NCBI GenBank assembly: GCA_030141605.1 | Contig: JAQGDQ010000395.1 | Span: 142,501-206,500, forward strand | From: Tubiluchus corallicola | Lineage: Eukaryota > Priapulida > Priapulimorpha > Priapulimorphida > Tubiluchidae | Length of the DNA: 64,000 nt | Direction: 5' to 3' | In this document: positions 33,946-47,490 of the stretch, piece after piece | Position numbering within the stretch: the first letter of the stretch is position 1 | Layout: each line of letters begins with the position of its first letter | Made by a program: the position numbers and the translations under genes | Notes under the pieces: generated by a model | Database searches by the model: none | The model's input: only the letters and a program-made list of their open reading frames with translations | What the model was told of the DNA's origin: nothing

Positions 33946-36104
33946 AATTATACGATCTACTCATTTACGCATTTAAAATTGCGATCCACCTGCAGCTACA
34001 GCGACCATCTTGTAAGAATAATTCATTAGTTTTATCTTCATTATAGCGTAATGTAAAATTTATTTACATAGCCCACTACTCCATTTAAAATCTCAGCACG
34101 CTGAACAATGAAACGCCTTTAAAATTGATGAGAAACATAAAGTTTAAAAGACATTAAAAATTGAAAACAATTCAACACAAAAAGCACAATTTAAACAAAT
34201 GTGTCTTAAGATATTGTTTAACACAATCTAATGAATTTTTAGAACGTATAGCAATTTTCCCTTCAGTTTTCATTTTAAATGCGTAATAGTAAATCTACCT
34301 GCAGTCGATTTTCTCAACTGCTTACCTGTTAATCACTTCTGTTTGTTAATTATTATTATTTTATTTCGCCAAATTTTTGCAGTTACTATTTTCTTGTTGT
34401 TTTTCGATTTTTTTGTACTTTATAAAATAAATTTAATTCAGGTTTATCGCACCACATCAAAGCCGTTTTTGTTAATATCGGTTTGGGTGCATCCACAAAT
34501 GCTAAGACTCAGCCACAACAGTATATAGTTATCACCTGCTGAACCAAGTATATAAGACGAATCCGTTCAATATGACGTAAGTTTTTCTCTGTTGCCCCCC
34601 TCTTGTTAAAGCCTCCATGCAACGGGTACAGTTATCAAAGCAAAATTTAATATCGATCACTCCTCTCAAACAATGCCTCCTAATTAATATTTCAAACGCA
34701 AACTCTTGTCGTGATTATTCTGTTAAACTAATTATGAAGCGACTTATTAATGCTCGTGTCATCATTAGCAGTCGTTATTTTATGCAACAAGTTGGGAAGA
34801 CTTCACTGGGAGGGAGAAGCCAAGATTAATGACGTGTCGATTACTCGTTAACGAACCGGTCGAATTCGATCATTGACGATAAAGGAAACAATACTTATTT
34901 AACCTACAACGTAACATTTTCCACAATAGAGATAAAGAGCCTTTCATCTTACGTCGTGAGTTTTTTAATCGCATTTTTCATATTAATTTTGGCTTTCAAT
35001 TTTTCGGAATAAGTCATCTTGTTTTTTTTCGATAAAAATAATTTAGATTTGTCCCAGATTCGTTCGCCTAATCATTTTCCTTTTACATCTTACCTCATTT
35101 CATATTCTCTGGTTTAATTATACGTTTATACGTTTAAACTAGACATTTATTGTATTCTTTGTATCCATGCTGCTTATTTTGCACACAACCTTAAAAACTT
35201 CTGGTTAGTCTGTACCTTTACCAATAGATGAACTTGTATTACCTTGTATCTGTGAACATTTCACTAGGTGAGAAGTAGATGTTCCACTGAGAGAAATTAT
35301 TTTTTCTGCTTTGTAATATTAATCTAGTTTTTAATTATATTAGTTCCAACATCGTTTGTTTAGTCACACTGTTATAATTTAATTTTTTATTTGAATTTGC
35401 AGAGAATGAATTAACTTATTTTGAAGACCTGTGATATTTGTTAAATGTAAATTTATTTTACCACAGGTTTTGTTTATTCTTGTTCAGTTTCGACAGGTTA
35501 TTGTTGTTTATTGTTTGAACGTTGGGGCATGTTATTGTCATTTATTTGTTCCTGTTTCTCTTTACATTTCTGCTATATTACAGTGCCGTTCACGTTACAA
35601 TTCAGATTTGCGTGGAACGAAGAAGAAACGAAAATAAATCCATTAATAAATTTATTTCTTTTACATAGGCAACGTGCCTCAGTTCTGTGTTCTCCCACGT
35701 TGCTTTCTTCAATCGATTTTTACGACCAAAGGACACCAGTTCAAATCTCACAGCAAACGTTTTTTACAGACATTATAATTGCAGCAACTCTCCCACACAT
35801 GTTGCGGCGTTCGACGCCACGGAATTCGAATCCAAAATTTAACGCTGACCACTCGACTACCGAGTCCATTACTTAACGCTGCCAAATTAACCCACGCTGA
35901 TCAGTTTCACGTGAAACTAACATGAACCAAATTGATTGCTGCCCACTGAGCAGGTCAATCATTCAATGATGTGATAGATGAGAATGCATACAAGCAATAC
36001 ACTAATACTATCTATTGTGTAAAATTAAAATCTGCTAACTAATTTAGCTAGATTTCTTACTTTCACTAGATAGTTTAGTGAAATCGTATCAAGCCAAAGG
36101 TTGA
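33946..36104. other. gene-free stretch with family H copy 2 and a tRNA-like relic
   Basis: 34255-34400 is family H copy 2. Frames up to 121 codons (35511-35876) are AT-driven and show no domain. Nothing else recognised apart from the tRNA-like sequence listed separately. Confidence 0.45.
35803..35875 (-). pseudogene. tRNA-like sequence
   Basis: Minus strand: GGACTCGGTAGTCGAGTGGT, resembling box A, and GGATTCGAATTCCG, resembling box B, about 25 nt later. The spacing is shorter than in a functional tRNA, so a deleted tRNA pseudogene or the head of a tRNA-derived SINE is the likely reading. Confidence 0.4.
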
Positions 36105-36540
36105 TTTTGCTGGGTATTGCGTGACCGGTTGACTTTTTGGTATTGCATGACCAGTTGGCTTCTTGGTATTGCATGACCGGCTGACTTCTTGGTATTGCAT
36201 GACCGGCTGACTTCTTGGTATTGCATAACCAGCTGACTTCTTGGTATTGCATGACCGGCTGATTTCTTGGTATTGCGTGACCCGTTGTCTTGTTGGTATT
36301 GCATGACTGGCTGCTTCTTTGCATTGCATGACCAGTGACCAGTGGACTTCTTGGCATTGCATGACCAGTGGACTTCTTGGCATTGCGTGACCAGTGGACT
36401 TCTTGGCATTGCGTGACCAGCTGACTTCTTGATATTGCATGACTGGCTGACTTCTTTGCATTGCATGACCAGTTGACTTTTTGGTATTGCGTGACCAGTG
36501 GACTTCTTGGCATTGCGTGACCGGTGGGCTTCTTCTTGTC
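36105..36540. repeat. 26 bp minisatellite, about 16 copies
   Basis: Unit TGACTTCTTGGTATTGCATG plus ACCGGC, 26 bp, with variants GTATTGCGTGACC and GCATTGCATGACC. Since 26 is not a multiple of three and no phase has a minus-strand stop, all three minus frames stay open (frames of 162, 160 and 125 codons). These are artefacts of the unit. Confidence 0.92.
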
Positions 36541-39500
36541 AACACAACCGAGCGCATATAGCGACGGCTTTATCCACCAAAATACATTAACATGAGAGTT
36601 TGCAGCTGAGGTTTCGCTATTAGCTCAGCATTAAACAGTATTACCATAGCGTGAGGCACTAAATCCATCCTATATACTTGATTACCGCGCTAGTTGATTA
36701 GCTGAGATTATATCTCATGTGATGCAAGCTGATGACTTCAGTTACCTAGGTTACAACTGATGTCGAAATCGCTTCAGCGTGACAATACAAATAATGCGTC
36801 TTTTGACAATTTCCTTCGTCCAAAAAGTAGTACTATGGCACAAACTTATATGTGACTGCTTTGTGATTGCTTAAAATGAACTTGTGTGGGTAAGTTAGAA
36901 CAATATCGCGCCGAAGTGAGGTACTGTCGATAGATCACCACGATAAAGAATTATTTTTTAAGAACTTTTCAAATTTACGCTGTAGTGGTAGAATCGAATT
37001 TTCGAAGTTAGACAGCTTCAGCACGATAAGTTTTTTGTGCTAAAGGAAGTAACTTTCATTTAGCATTCTCGTATTAGCGTATAACCTGATTGCATTTACA
37101 AAAATTCACAGAATAGCAGGTTCAACAGACCATCGAATTGATATTAAAGGCCGCGAAATGGTTGTACCGTTGTACCGAAATGCTGGTACATCGCAGTTTA
37201 TAAACGTTATCGAATTGAAAATCTAAAATAGAAATTTAATTGTCTGTAACTATAACAATAGTTATTAAAAATAAGCCTTTTGCACATGTTTTAGTGAAAG
37301 AGTTTGTAAGTTTAGCATTGAAGTGACATTGGGGAGGTGATACGACATTTCGTAATTAGTCAATATTGAACATATGCTGCATCTACGTTTTAAGATGACA
37401 ATTCGTCATCTTTCACCCAGCAACAGCTGTTAATTGACCAAAAGAGATCTTACATAGAACGTTAGTAAGTTTTGTTTGCCTTCCAATTTCGTACAAACAG
37501 CAAACTGTTGAGCAAAAAATGAATCAATAATGCGCAGCTCTCTTGCAGCTGTTAGCAAAACACACAAATCAGCATGATTGACCATAGCAGAAATTGCACA
37601 ATTACCATTAGTGTATGGCACTCTGGTAGATGACAGTGAGGGGGCGACCGGAAACCGCGATTCACAACACGGAAGTATCGAAAATCTTCACGAATACGCG
37701 CAGATGGGAAGCAGCGAAAACAAAAGGGGCTCTCTACACTAACTTCAAGACAATTGCCAAGCTGCAGGTAACGCGCATGTTTACTTCGGGGCTGCCTCAA
37801 GGCAAACCTTTGCGTCCGCCGTTGATTACAGCGAAGATCTGACTACAATATCTTTGCAAATTATACCCAGATACAACGTGCACTCGTACTAAGATGAAAT
37901 CAACATGCACATTAGGAATATATTGCCAGCGAGTAATTTAGCTAGCCTGCTTATTTACTTTGATGTTTTGCTCTTCAGTGTGGTGTATGTGCGAGGATTG
38001 TCTGATTGGATTTTTGTCATTGTAGGCAAGCACATTGCAAGCGTTGTTGACCTACATGTTAAAAATTGTTACTTGAGGGCACTGCTAGGGTGCTGAAATA
38101 ACAAAATTGAAAAGAACAAAAGAATAAATTCGAGTGAGAAAAATTATCAGTTCATTTTTTATTTTTGGACAAGTCGTGTTTAGGTAAAATTGGAAGAATG
38201 AAACGCTGCAAATTTCGTTTTAGTGCTCGAACTGCGACAGGTTTTTTTTTCAAGTTGCCCAGGAATCTTTAAAATTTCCGACTTTTACATTTAGTGCATC
38301 AAAATTAATTGCTTGTAGTGTGTTAATATTTTTTACATATATTTTAAACTTTTTCAGCCCAAAATTGTTAAGTTCTTATCCTCTGAAATTGTCATTTTTC
38401 TTTATTGGTTGTTTCTCGTCACATTTTCTCTCTTCAATATGCATTTATGAATAGAAGCCATGCACTGTGCGTGTTCGATTAACCTCCTTTTTATCTAGGC
38501 TCTTGAGGCAAATATTTTGCTTGAAATGGTTCGAATTTGGTGTTTATTAAACGTTATCTACTCCCATTTTTCATATTTGACGTGATTATGTTTTTCAGGT
38601 AACTACTAGTGTGCCTGATATTGCTATTCAATTTTTCAGAGTTTGATGTTTATTGTTTAAAAAATCCGTTTCACGTGTCATTTGGTTGTTCTCAGTTTAA
38701 TTTTCCTCTCGCTGCAGCTTGTTTTATCTTACCACTCACAACAATACGACAGCCAGCTTACATTTACTTTTAGGTTAAACGACCTCAGTGTTGGAGAAGC
38801 TGTTCTTTTTTGCTTAAGTTGCTTTCCCGATTTTCGTAATTTATTGAATAAAATACATCAGAAATCATATTCCAATCCACAAAATTTACTCAAGTTTATT
38901 TTATAACACAGCTTAGCCAAACAAGATGGCTGTTATGTTGAATTTCTTATAGGCTGTAATATTTTTTAAATTGTTTGGGGACGCAAGAATTGATGTCGAT
39001 AGTGCATGAACACTTCATATTTCCCCAGTTTCTCTCCTCCGTCGAACCAATAAGTTTCACCTGAAACCTTGCTTTTGTTTCAGAGAAGCTCAATTTGTGT
39101 AAATTCTGGTCGATTAGTGATCGAGGTTGATCTTGTCAAAAAAGAACTTATTTTGCTTCTGGAACCTGACGCTGCTGCCAAACCTTTGGCTCAAGGGCTC
39201 AGACAGAGGAAATCCACTTTGGCATTCTTTACGATAAAAACATGGCATTCTTTACGATAAAAAACAATCTACAGCCACAATGCTACGTTTCTTCTAAAAC
39301 GATGTAATAAAATTGACGTTAATATACTGGACTACCATATTTGTCAATGAGACTGCAATCATTACACAGACAACTTTCATTTACCTGCAGACCCTTTATT
39401 GTTATTATTTTAAACTCGAAATACGAACACGATGTGCGTCATGAAAAAGGCTGATAAGCTTGATAAAAGCCAGGTGGAAGTATGAATCTCAAAACTTATT

Positions 39501-41092
39501 CTTGGGGATTTTTACTTAGGCACTAGAGGATGTTACTCGTTTCTCGATGGTATAAATGTAAATTAAAAATAAATATCTCACGACTGTTGTTATGACAAAA
39601 TGTTAAACTTTTATAATAAAAATGTGGTGCCTCTGTCATAGCCTGAGACTGCCTCCTTTGTTTTTTAATTCAGAATTGCTGCTGTAATCGGCTTGTTCGA
39701 CTGATTAAACGGGAAATCACGAGATCACAATAGAGGAAATCTTCTCCCAAATCCTGTTCCTATTTAATTACATTCAGCATTTACTTGATAGCTGTGAAAG
39801 TCATGCATGAGGTTGAAGTTGCACACTTTGTAGAAAACGAATAAACACTATATTACATATGTGCACAAAAACTGAAACACGTTTATTACACTGCATAGAC
39901 ATATGTAAAATGACTGCTAAACTACACACTGAGAACCAGAGTGTCCTGCACTGATCACTAAGATTTAGACAGTGGCTAGAAGTAAAATCCAGCCAGTATA
40001 TACAGGTAGAGAACTATGCAAAACTTGGCTTCACAAATACCATTACAGTAAAAATAGGGGGAGATCCAGTGAGTATGCATATTCACTGGACCGAGCAATT
40101 GTACTAGGGGTGAGTTTAACTAGTAAAATGTAAAGTGATTAGTCAATAGCAGCATCTAAAATATGCAGTTACAACTTTTACAATAGCCACGTACGCCAAA
40201 GTCTGCGAATACGAATAAATATGACTACTCCTGCTGTTTGTTTTGAACCTCTTAAAGTACACAGAAAATGTCAGCCATGTCTATGTAAAATTTATGGTAC
40301 AGCTTTTACTTAAGGTCTGTAATGAGATTGCCAGATATTGATCTAATAACCTTTGGCAGGTGCAATCTCAGCTGTATGACGCATTGTAGATGCCGCAAAC
40401 ACAAACGGAAATTGTGCTTATCACGAGTCATGTAACCGGATACAGACACTTTTATTAGTAGCCTTTCAACTCTAAAAAGAGCTGACGCCCGAGCACTAGA
40501 ACTAATTAAGAAAATGGAAAATTGGAATAAATGTTCAATCTTGTGAAATCTTGATCTGTCTAACCTGACAAGCAAACAATATAACAACACTTTTCTGCAC
40601 CGGGCAGATAGTTTCTCATACTTTTTACAGTTTTGTTTTAGCTTTCTTCGGGTGGTTATTCGATGTTGTGTTAATACGAAAATAATGATGTTCAGATCGC
40701 ATGCGTGTCAATTTCACGCATGCGCAATACAACTACACTTCTTAAAGGTCGCTCTCAATAATGCATTTCGTAGGTTGTTGCGGAGATCGCTGGCATCTAT
40801 TAGAATTAAATAGAACATTGTAGAATGTTCCATTAGAATAATCGTCTTACCTTGTAGAATGTTGTAGAAAGAAACTTCTGGAATGTTCCCTGGCACGCTA
40901 TCTAAGGCAAAGCAGGCCGCTGAGACACACACAGATTCACACGGACGCCACTTACACATTCTCTTCTATACTTGTATTTTCAGATACACTCAAACGTTTT
41001 CCAGATTTTCACGTTTACTGTAAACATTTCGCGTTCCTTCATACTTTTGCGTTGTAGAATTCTCGTTTAATAAACTAGTTTAATTTGACGAA
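36541..41092. other. long gene-free AT-rich stretch
   Basis: About 4.5 kb without a supportable gene. A near-perfect palindrome CCAGTGAGTATGCATATTCACTGG-like hairpin lies at 40069-40092 (arms CCAGTGA and TCACTGG around TATGCATA). GCATGC-rich inverted words occur near 40698-40727. Frames up to 95 codons have no motif. Confidence 0.5.
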
Positions 41093-41605
41093 GTGTGTTC
41101 TGGTTTTCTCTACGAGCCTTCCGAGAGAAACAAAACACAACATAGGTTCTTCAACATTTTGGGAAGATGCAGCATAAGTGAAAAATTTGGAAATTATAAT
41201 TTTCCTACTTATGATGTTATTAGACGAAAGATAACAGGATCCTTTATATATGGGCTGTCAGAAATAACTAATAATATAATTGATAAATTGTATGTTCACT
41301 CTGCATGTCACAATACAGTTGGACGGACGAATTGGTACAAACTTTGTTGCATTATGAAATCAACATCTTTTACCATTTAAAGGTGATTTTTAATGGGTTT
41401 TATGCCTCTGTATGTTGTATTTTTAGTGATTTGTCTTGTGTTTTTATGTTTTGTGTCTGGGTACATATGTATGTATATATGTAAATATTTTACTAGTTTC
41501 TATCGTAACTTTACAGTATAGTTGAGTGTTTTTTAATTTTTATACATTGCTATGTACTTTTAAACGAATGAAGTAAATTTAAAATAAATAAATAAATAAA
41601 TCGTA
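41093..41605 (+). pseudogene. possible non-LTR retrotransposon 3' end
   Basis: A 95-codon frame (41093-41380) ends in a stop and is followed by about 220 bp of T-rich 3' UTR-like sequence and a terminal tail of AAAT units (about 41583-41600). ORF end, then short UTR, then simple tail is the layout of a truncated LINE. The protein piece has no motif I can name, and no target duplication is visible, so a host 3' exon is an alternative. Confidence 0.35.
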
Positions 41606-41607
41606 CT

Positions 41608-41860
41608 CGCGTTGAAAAGATTTTCTTTCATTTTAAATCTCCCACCATGCTGATCCGACCGCGCCATTACATGACGTCATATACGCACAACGTAAATCAG
41701 GAGGAGAAAAGGAAATGTTAAACTGTGTCCCGAAAAACTTTCCATTCAAAGTTATGTTACTTAGCTTTTCGTTCACCTGCTTAAAAGACTTATGTAACTA
41801 GAAAAGAAAATTATTAATTATTTAATACTTTATTTCTGAGCCAATTAAAAATCGTCAGCA
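41608..41860 (-). mobile_element. family T, copy 3 (partial)
   Basis: Matches 12090-12250 in the same orientation: TTTCATTTTAAATCTCCC, GACCGCGCCATT, ATGACGTCATATACGCACAA, CGTAAATCAG, AGGAAATGTTAAACT, CGAAAAACTTTCCAT. It includes the TGACGTCA palindrome (41672-41679). Ends missing. Confidence 0.72.
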
Positions 41861-41884
41861 TGCAAGTTTATAATTTAATAATTA

Positions 41885-41896
41885 TAATGATGATGT

Positions 41897-41929
<33 letters not shown>

Positions 41930-41994
41930 CGATGATAATAATGATAATGATGATAATGATGATGATAATAATGATAATAATAATAATGATGATA

Positions 41995-42029
<35 letters not shown>

Positions 42030-42140
42030 AATGATGATGATGATAATAATGATAATAATAATAATGATGATAATAATGATGATGATGATGATGACGATGA
42101 TGATGATGATGATGATGATGATAATGATGATAATAATGAC

Positions 42141-42235
<95 letters not shown>

Positions 42236-42295
42236 TTATGATGATGATGATGACGACGACGACAACAACAACAACAACAACAACAACAATAATAG
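41885..42295. repeat. GAT/AAT compound trinucleotide microsatellite
   Basis: Interleaved GAT, AAT and GAC units with two internal duplicated blocks (ATGATAATAATGATAATAAT at about 41970 and 42045), then a pure AAT run, a GAC/AAC block and AACAACAACA. Homopolymer frames are artefacts. Confidence 0.95.
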
Positions 42296-43180
42296 TAAAC
42301 TGGGTTGGCAAAGAAAACCAACCTTGCAACCCATAGTCGCACGGTACCGGTCTGTCTTCACCTCACCTGATACCTTTTGCTTACTGATCCTTCTATAATT
42401 TCTGACGTTTGTGGCAATCTAGGCACACACATAGGTGCAAAGTTCATACACTTTAATAAAATGACAAGGCGTAGATAAATATTAATGATAAGAATAGGCG
42501 CAATTAGTAAATAATCGACAATAAAGAAGAAAAGGAAGAAGAAAACGATGTGCATCTTTAATTTATTTATCATTAATTTAATTAGTTAATTAATTAATTA
42601 ACTATCAATGGTCTTGATCCTCTTAAAGGAAAAACTAACCCTCGAACAGCACATGAAATATTAACATTAAAAATATTGAAATCACCACACAATATATGCG
42701 CGTAAAATGTTTTGCTTAAAATGTAAAAGAAATTTAAATACTTTTTATCTCCCACCAAACGAACGTCGCTGCCGGCATGTTTGAAAAAAAATGACGTAAG
42801 CTGGTGTCTGCTGGGCAGCGTGAATGTTGTGAAGGCAAGCTGTGTGAAGCTACGCGTTGAGAAATTTCTACAGTTCACTCAGAAGTTCTGTTATTCTAGC
42901 TTTGTATTTAACTGTGTTTATGTAAAAATTAGTCATTTGATCAATTATAACCAAGTTTAAAGTGGTTACATACCTTTAACCCACAGGATTATACCGTAAA
43001 ATATGTAAGTAGTATACATTAATTGCGTAAATGTAATTAATTTACAGATTTTTGTTGACTTTCAGATAAGCATGTAAACTTGCGAGCATACAGTAGGTGC
43101 CGGGTGGTTTACTTAGTTTATAGAGTTCGCTAATTGCTGAAGCATTTGGCAGATTAACTGTTTATATTGCACGGTAACCA
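42296..43180. other. gene-free stretch
   Basis: TTAATTAATTAATTAA-rich simple sequence at 42575-42600; no gene recognised. Minus-strand frames at 42573-42358 and 42878-42594 lack motifs. Confidence 0.45.
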
Positions 43181-43355
43181 GATGACGTCATTTTCACTAA
43201 AATGAGCGCGCCCAAGCGTGAAGTGATCGCCATTTTAATTTGAAATTATTAACTACACGAGGCGCTTATCACAATTTCATTGCTGAAACTTTCCAACATT
43301 TTTCTCAAATATTAGAATCAGCTCAACTTCCCCAGAGACTTGACTTTTGCTTTAA
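43181..43355 (+). repeat. dispersed repeat family G, copy 2
   Basis: Matches 27811-27981: GATGACGTCATT, GCGCCCAAGCGTGAAGTGAT, ACTACACGAGGCGCTTATC, ending TTTTGCT next to TTAA (43352-43355). Confidence 0.65.
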
Positions 43356-44362
43356 ACGTTTTTAAGTGGTTATGCGGCTTTTGCTTTAAGCAAAGATAAA
43401 TAGTCATTTAGAAACAATGGTCGCTTAAATCACGTCGCCAATGCTAGACTGCACACATAAAAAGGTATGTTCTTTCCATTCAGAACATCAAGACCTGCCA
43501 AATTCTTGTTCACATCGAAGTCACAGTGCTAACGTTATTTCAATTTTAGTAGACAAAGGAAGAAAAACAGCTCTAGAAGCGGCAGTAGTAGCCACTCGTG
43601 AAGCTTTATAAAGTTTTTCGTACCTGTATAAGCATAAATAACGAAAAACAATAAAAAGAATGGTTGAATCTACACATTCAGCAAAAACTGCATGGAGAAA
43701 ATACCACGAATTTCTGCCCGCAAAGAGAAAGTGAAACAAAAATATTTCACTGCAGCAGGATTTGTTTAAGAAAGCAATCTTCCAGCCGCCTTACTTTAAA
43801 ACTATTTAAACTTGTGCAAGATTGAATTGAGCAGACAAAGGAGTCCTTGGCGAACGCCGTCTTGAGTCTGACAGAGAGTTTCGTCTCGCTGAGCTGTTCA
43901 AACAATTGGTGAGGATAGATAACGTTAAATCACGCACACGATTTCCCAAGTTATTACTTAACTATTTGACTTACTACTCATTCAGTGGGTCCATAACACA
44001 CGCTTACTTGTCTGTTAATCGGTTCGTCCGACTGCAACTCGTCGGGCAGGTGCCCTGAAATGAAGACGAGACGACAGCAGACCAGTAATGACTGATTTTT
44101 GGTCAAGAGGTCAGCATCTAATGATATCAGCCCTGCGACAATCGTTAACCTGCCTGACTTTTTCAGGTGTTTTGCACGAGTACAAATCTAATGTGGATTG
44201 AGTCTACGCTGGTTGTTACTCTGAGCTGAGTTGTGACATGATAGCAGATATCTTCATGTTTCTCAGATACGTACATTGCTAATGCAATTCATGTAAAATT
44301 GCTATTTATGGCTTTTAAAAGAAAAACGTTGCAGACTTTTTCACAACGACATAGTTATTGTT
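43356..44362. other. gene-free stretch
   Basis: No gene, RNA gene or repeat copy recognised. Confidence 0.45.
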
Positions 44363-44775
44363 GCAGGTACAAATGTTTTGGTCCATTACCCCTTCCAAAG
44401 GTAATATATGCATTAGAAGCCACAATATATTAGACTGTAGTTCAACAAGCTAGACTACTTTTTCTACTCTGACATTGCATAGGTGGAACTTGTTATGTAC
44501 ACACGTCTCTGTTACATTTAAAATTTGATTTATAATTATACTGCTGCCTTTTACTGACATTCTGGCTTTTTCTCGACTCAATATTGGACCAACAATGTAT
44601 GTATGCATTTTAGCTTTTTAGTGTAACGTAGTAATCTGTAGCACTTATTTTCTAGCACTTATTTCAGTAGTTTTGTAGAGGTAGTAATTGTAGACTACAG
44701 AAAATTTGAACTTTTTGCAGAATAAACTAACAATGGGAACACAACTTTGGTTTGAGCGTATACATTACAGTTATC
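44363..44775 (+). repeat. dispersed repeat family B, copy 2
   Basis: Colinear with 7122-7612 but without the 72 bp internal duplication. About 95% identical by eye in aligned parts. Confidence 0.78.
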
Positions 44776-45534
44776 AATGTACAGGGTAGGGCAAAACTTG
44801 TGGCTTACTCTATTGATCAAATATTCATCTGCCAAAAAACAGATACAAAATGTCACAAATTTTTGCATGCCCACAGGACAGTGCACAAAAACTTAATTTG
44901 GAGTTTTTTTTGTATACAAGCATAAATAAAAAATCATACTTTCTAAATTTGCGTTATAGTGTCATCGATTTTTTTGTATCAATGAAAGGCTTTATCTATA
45001 TAGTTGCTATAATATCGTTGCCAAATGTTACCAAACACCTATGCTATTGCCTAAACAGGCTAATTCTCAAAATTGCCCTCACGTATATTGTTCTCATAAA
45101 ATTCGAGTTCAAAAAACGCCTACAAACTATAAAGGCAAAAATTATTGGTCAGATATTTTTCGTCTACTCACTTGACAATTCATTAGCAACAGCGGAAATC
45201 AATACACCGGACGTATTATAGCCGGCGGTTGTTTAACGTTTGAAATGCAGTTTCAACTTCGTTTGAAAGTCAAGAGGCAGCAACGAATGGAAGTCGCCAC
45301 GTTTTATGTACAACAAAACAGTAAGTTGAGAACATTAAACGAATTTTGTGAGCAAAACGCACGGCAACAATGAATATTAACGAATATAAACCGCGCATGC
45401 ACAGAAATAAAAGTTCATCGCATTTTACTTCGAAACAATAACTGATGCATCAACAGATATAATTGATACATTAACAGGGTGGTTTGCATGAGGAGGAGAA
45501 ACTGCGAACGGAGAATGATTGTCACTATCTGTTA
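44776..45534. other. gene-free stretch
   Basis: A 123-codon plus-strand frame (44850-45221) is AT-rich and Phe/Ile/Lys-heavy with no domain. No other feature. Confidence 0.4.
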
Positions 45535-45614
45535 ATGATGAGATGATGATGATGACGATGGCGATGACGGTGATGATGATGATGACGCTGCTGCTGCTGC
45601 TGATGATGATGACG

Positions 45615-45646
<32 letters not shown>

Positions 45647-45737
45647 GATAACGATGAGGATGACGATGATGATGATGACGGCGATGACAGTGATGATGAT
45701 GATGACGCTACTGCTGCTGCTGCTGATGATGATGATG

Positions 45738-45807
<70 letters not shown>

Positions 45808-45990
45808 GGATGATATGATGATGATGACGATAACGATGAGGATGACGATGATGATGATATGATGATGATGAGATGAAAAAAAAAAAAAAGCGATGACGAT
45901 AATGATGATGATGACGATGATGATGCTGATGATGATGACGACGACGACGACGACGATGATGACGACGACGACGGCGACGGTGACGACGTT
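45535..45990. repeat. GAT/GAC/GCT compound trinucleotide array
   Basis: GAT tract with GAC, GCT (about 45588-45603 and 45707-45724), GGT and GAG units. A block of about 130 bp (GATGATGATGACGCTGCTGC and onward) is present twice, so the array has grown partly by block duplication. A short A run (about 45877-45890) breaks the triplet phase. Homopolymer frames are artefacts. Confidence 0.93.
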
Positions 45991-46220
45991 GATGATGGAT
46001 AATGATGGTAATGAGAAGGAGGGGAGGAGTGGAAGGAAGGAGCACGATGGTGGCAATGGCAATGATCTTGACTTGGCAACAACATCGATGAAGATGACAT
46101 TGACAGTGACGCTGATAACATTATTGTTGTCATTCGTTATTATCTCTTACGCATAATACGTTGACCTGCAATATTACAAGCCTCCCCTCTGAATTTCTCC
46201 TGCCATCGTTATGATCATCA

Positions 46221-46520
46221 TTGAAACTAAATTACTTTTCGTCTTCAAGCTCAACATCACTTAGACGTTTAGGCGTTGTGTTGCGGGATTTGGCTGACAA
46301 TGAACGATTGAGTACAGCGCGCGTACAGCTGCTGCTGCTGCTGCTTCATCAGGACCACAGTCCATTTGGCTCTAAGCGGGTGATCTTCGGGGATTACGTC
46401 CTTGATGAAGACAGATGGGACGTTGCGACTTTGCAAAAATACAAACCGAGCATCAGGATCAGCACTACGAGTCCGTCAGGAGCCATGAACTTGATAAAGA
46501 TGGATAACAAGGAGAGCTAA
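46221..46520 (+). CDS. possible terminal coding exon, unidentified
   Basis: Open frame of about 99 codons ending in TAA (46518-46520), with a polyadenylation signal AATAAA only 15 nt downstream (46535-46540). Base composition is more balanced than the neighbourhood and outside the trinucleotide arrays. A pyrimidine tract followed by CAAG (TCGTCTTCAAG near 46240) could be a splice acceptor, in which case the exon would be shorter than the frame. The encoded stretch has a run of six Leu (a CTG triplet run) and an acidic/basic C-terminal part; I recognise no domain. No upstream exon could be identified. It may be a host gene's last exon, a retrocopy piece or chance. Confidence 0.25.
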   Translation: MKLNYFSSSSSTSLRRLGVVLRDLADNERLSTARVQLLLLLLHQDHSPFGSKRVIFGDYVLDEDRWDVATLQKYKPSIRISTTSPSGAMNLIKMDNKES

Positions 46521-46576
46521 GTTGTGTAGTTTAGAATAAAATGGTTTCATGATCCCACTAACAATTAGTATCCATC

Positions 46577-46986
46577 CATGGGAAATATGAAAATTTGAAA
46601 CGTAATAGAATAAGTTATATTATTAACTATTAATGATCATGACAATGTTAAGCTCTGACATGGGAAATATGAAAATTTGAAAGGTAATAGAATAAGTTAT
46701 ATTATTAACTATTAATGATCATGACAATGTTACGCTATGCCATGGCAAATATGAAAATTTGAAATGTAATAGAATAAGTTATATTATTAACTATTAATGA
46801 TCATGACAATGTTAAGCTATGCCATGGGAAATATGAAAATATGAAGCGTAATAGAATAAGTTATATTATTAACTATTAATGATCATGACAATGTTAAGCT
46901 ATGCCATGGCAAATATGAAAATTTGAGACGTAATAGAGTAAGTTATATTATTAACTATTAATGATCATGACAATGTTAAGCTATGT
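46577..46986. repeat. 82 bp tandem repeat, 5 copies
   Basis: Units begin CATGGGAAATATGAAAATTT at 46577, 46659, 46741, 46823 and 46905, exactly 82 bp apart, above 93% identical. Each contains TTATTAACTATTAATGATCA. Confidence 0.94.
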
Positions 46987-47490
46987 CATAGATTTGTAAT
47001 GTGGTATAAGGAAGCCCAGATCAAAATTAGATAAAGGTGTAATAGGTTAAAGGAATTTTTCAATCAATTGTGTACTTGTTGCATCAAAGCTATAGTAAAG
47101 AGAACCTGTTAAAATATGCTAAATGTCAAATCACTGTGCTAAGAAGAGTATTCCTGAAGCCAAGCCAAATAAGTGAAACTTAAGGAGTGGTGTCGTCACT
47201 AGAGTTGACCCACTTCTCAGAGCGCACGCAGCTCATATATAGGCCGTGACACCAGCTAGCAGGAGAGCTTGGTCACACTTCACACTTACATGCAGGACGT
47301 CTCTTGTAGATCAGGGGCCTTGGCATTGCTATCCATTTATTATATTTATCGTGATGTTATTTAATAAATATGTTATTTCGCAAACAAAGTCTTGATAGCT
47401 TTGCCATTACTCAAACGTTCATAAACAGCTACACACAGCTCACACACGTACTGCCACTATACAACAGATTTAACAATTTTACTGCTATAT
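46987..47490. other. gene-free stretch left of the nested elements
   Basis: No gene recognised; sequence is moderately AT-rich up to the TTAA at 47491. Confidence 0.45.

Noticed and set aside
36025-36557. Three overlapping minus-strand ORFs of 125-162 codons
   Set aside because: All arise from a 26 bp minisatellite without stops; no start, splice or domain evidence.
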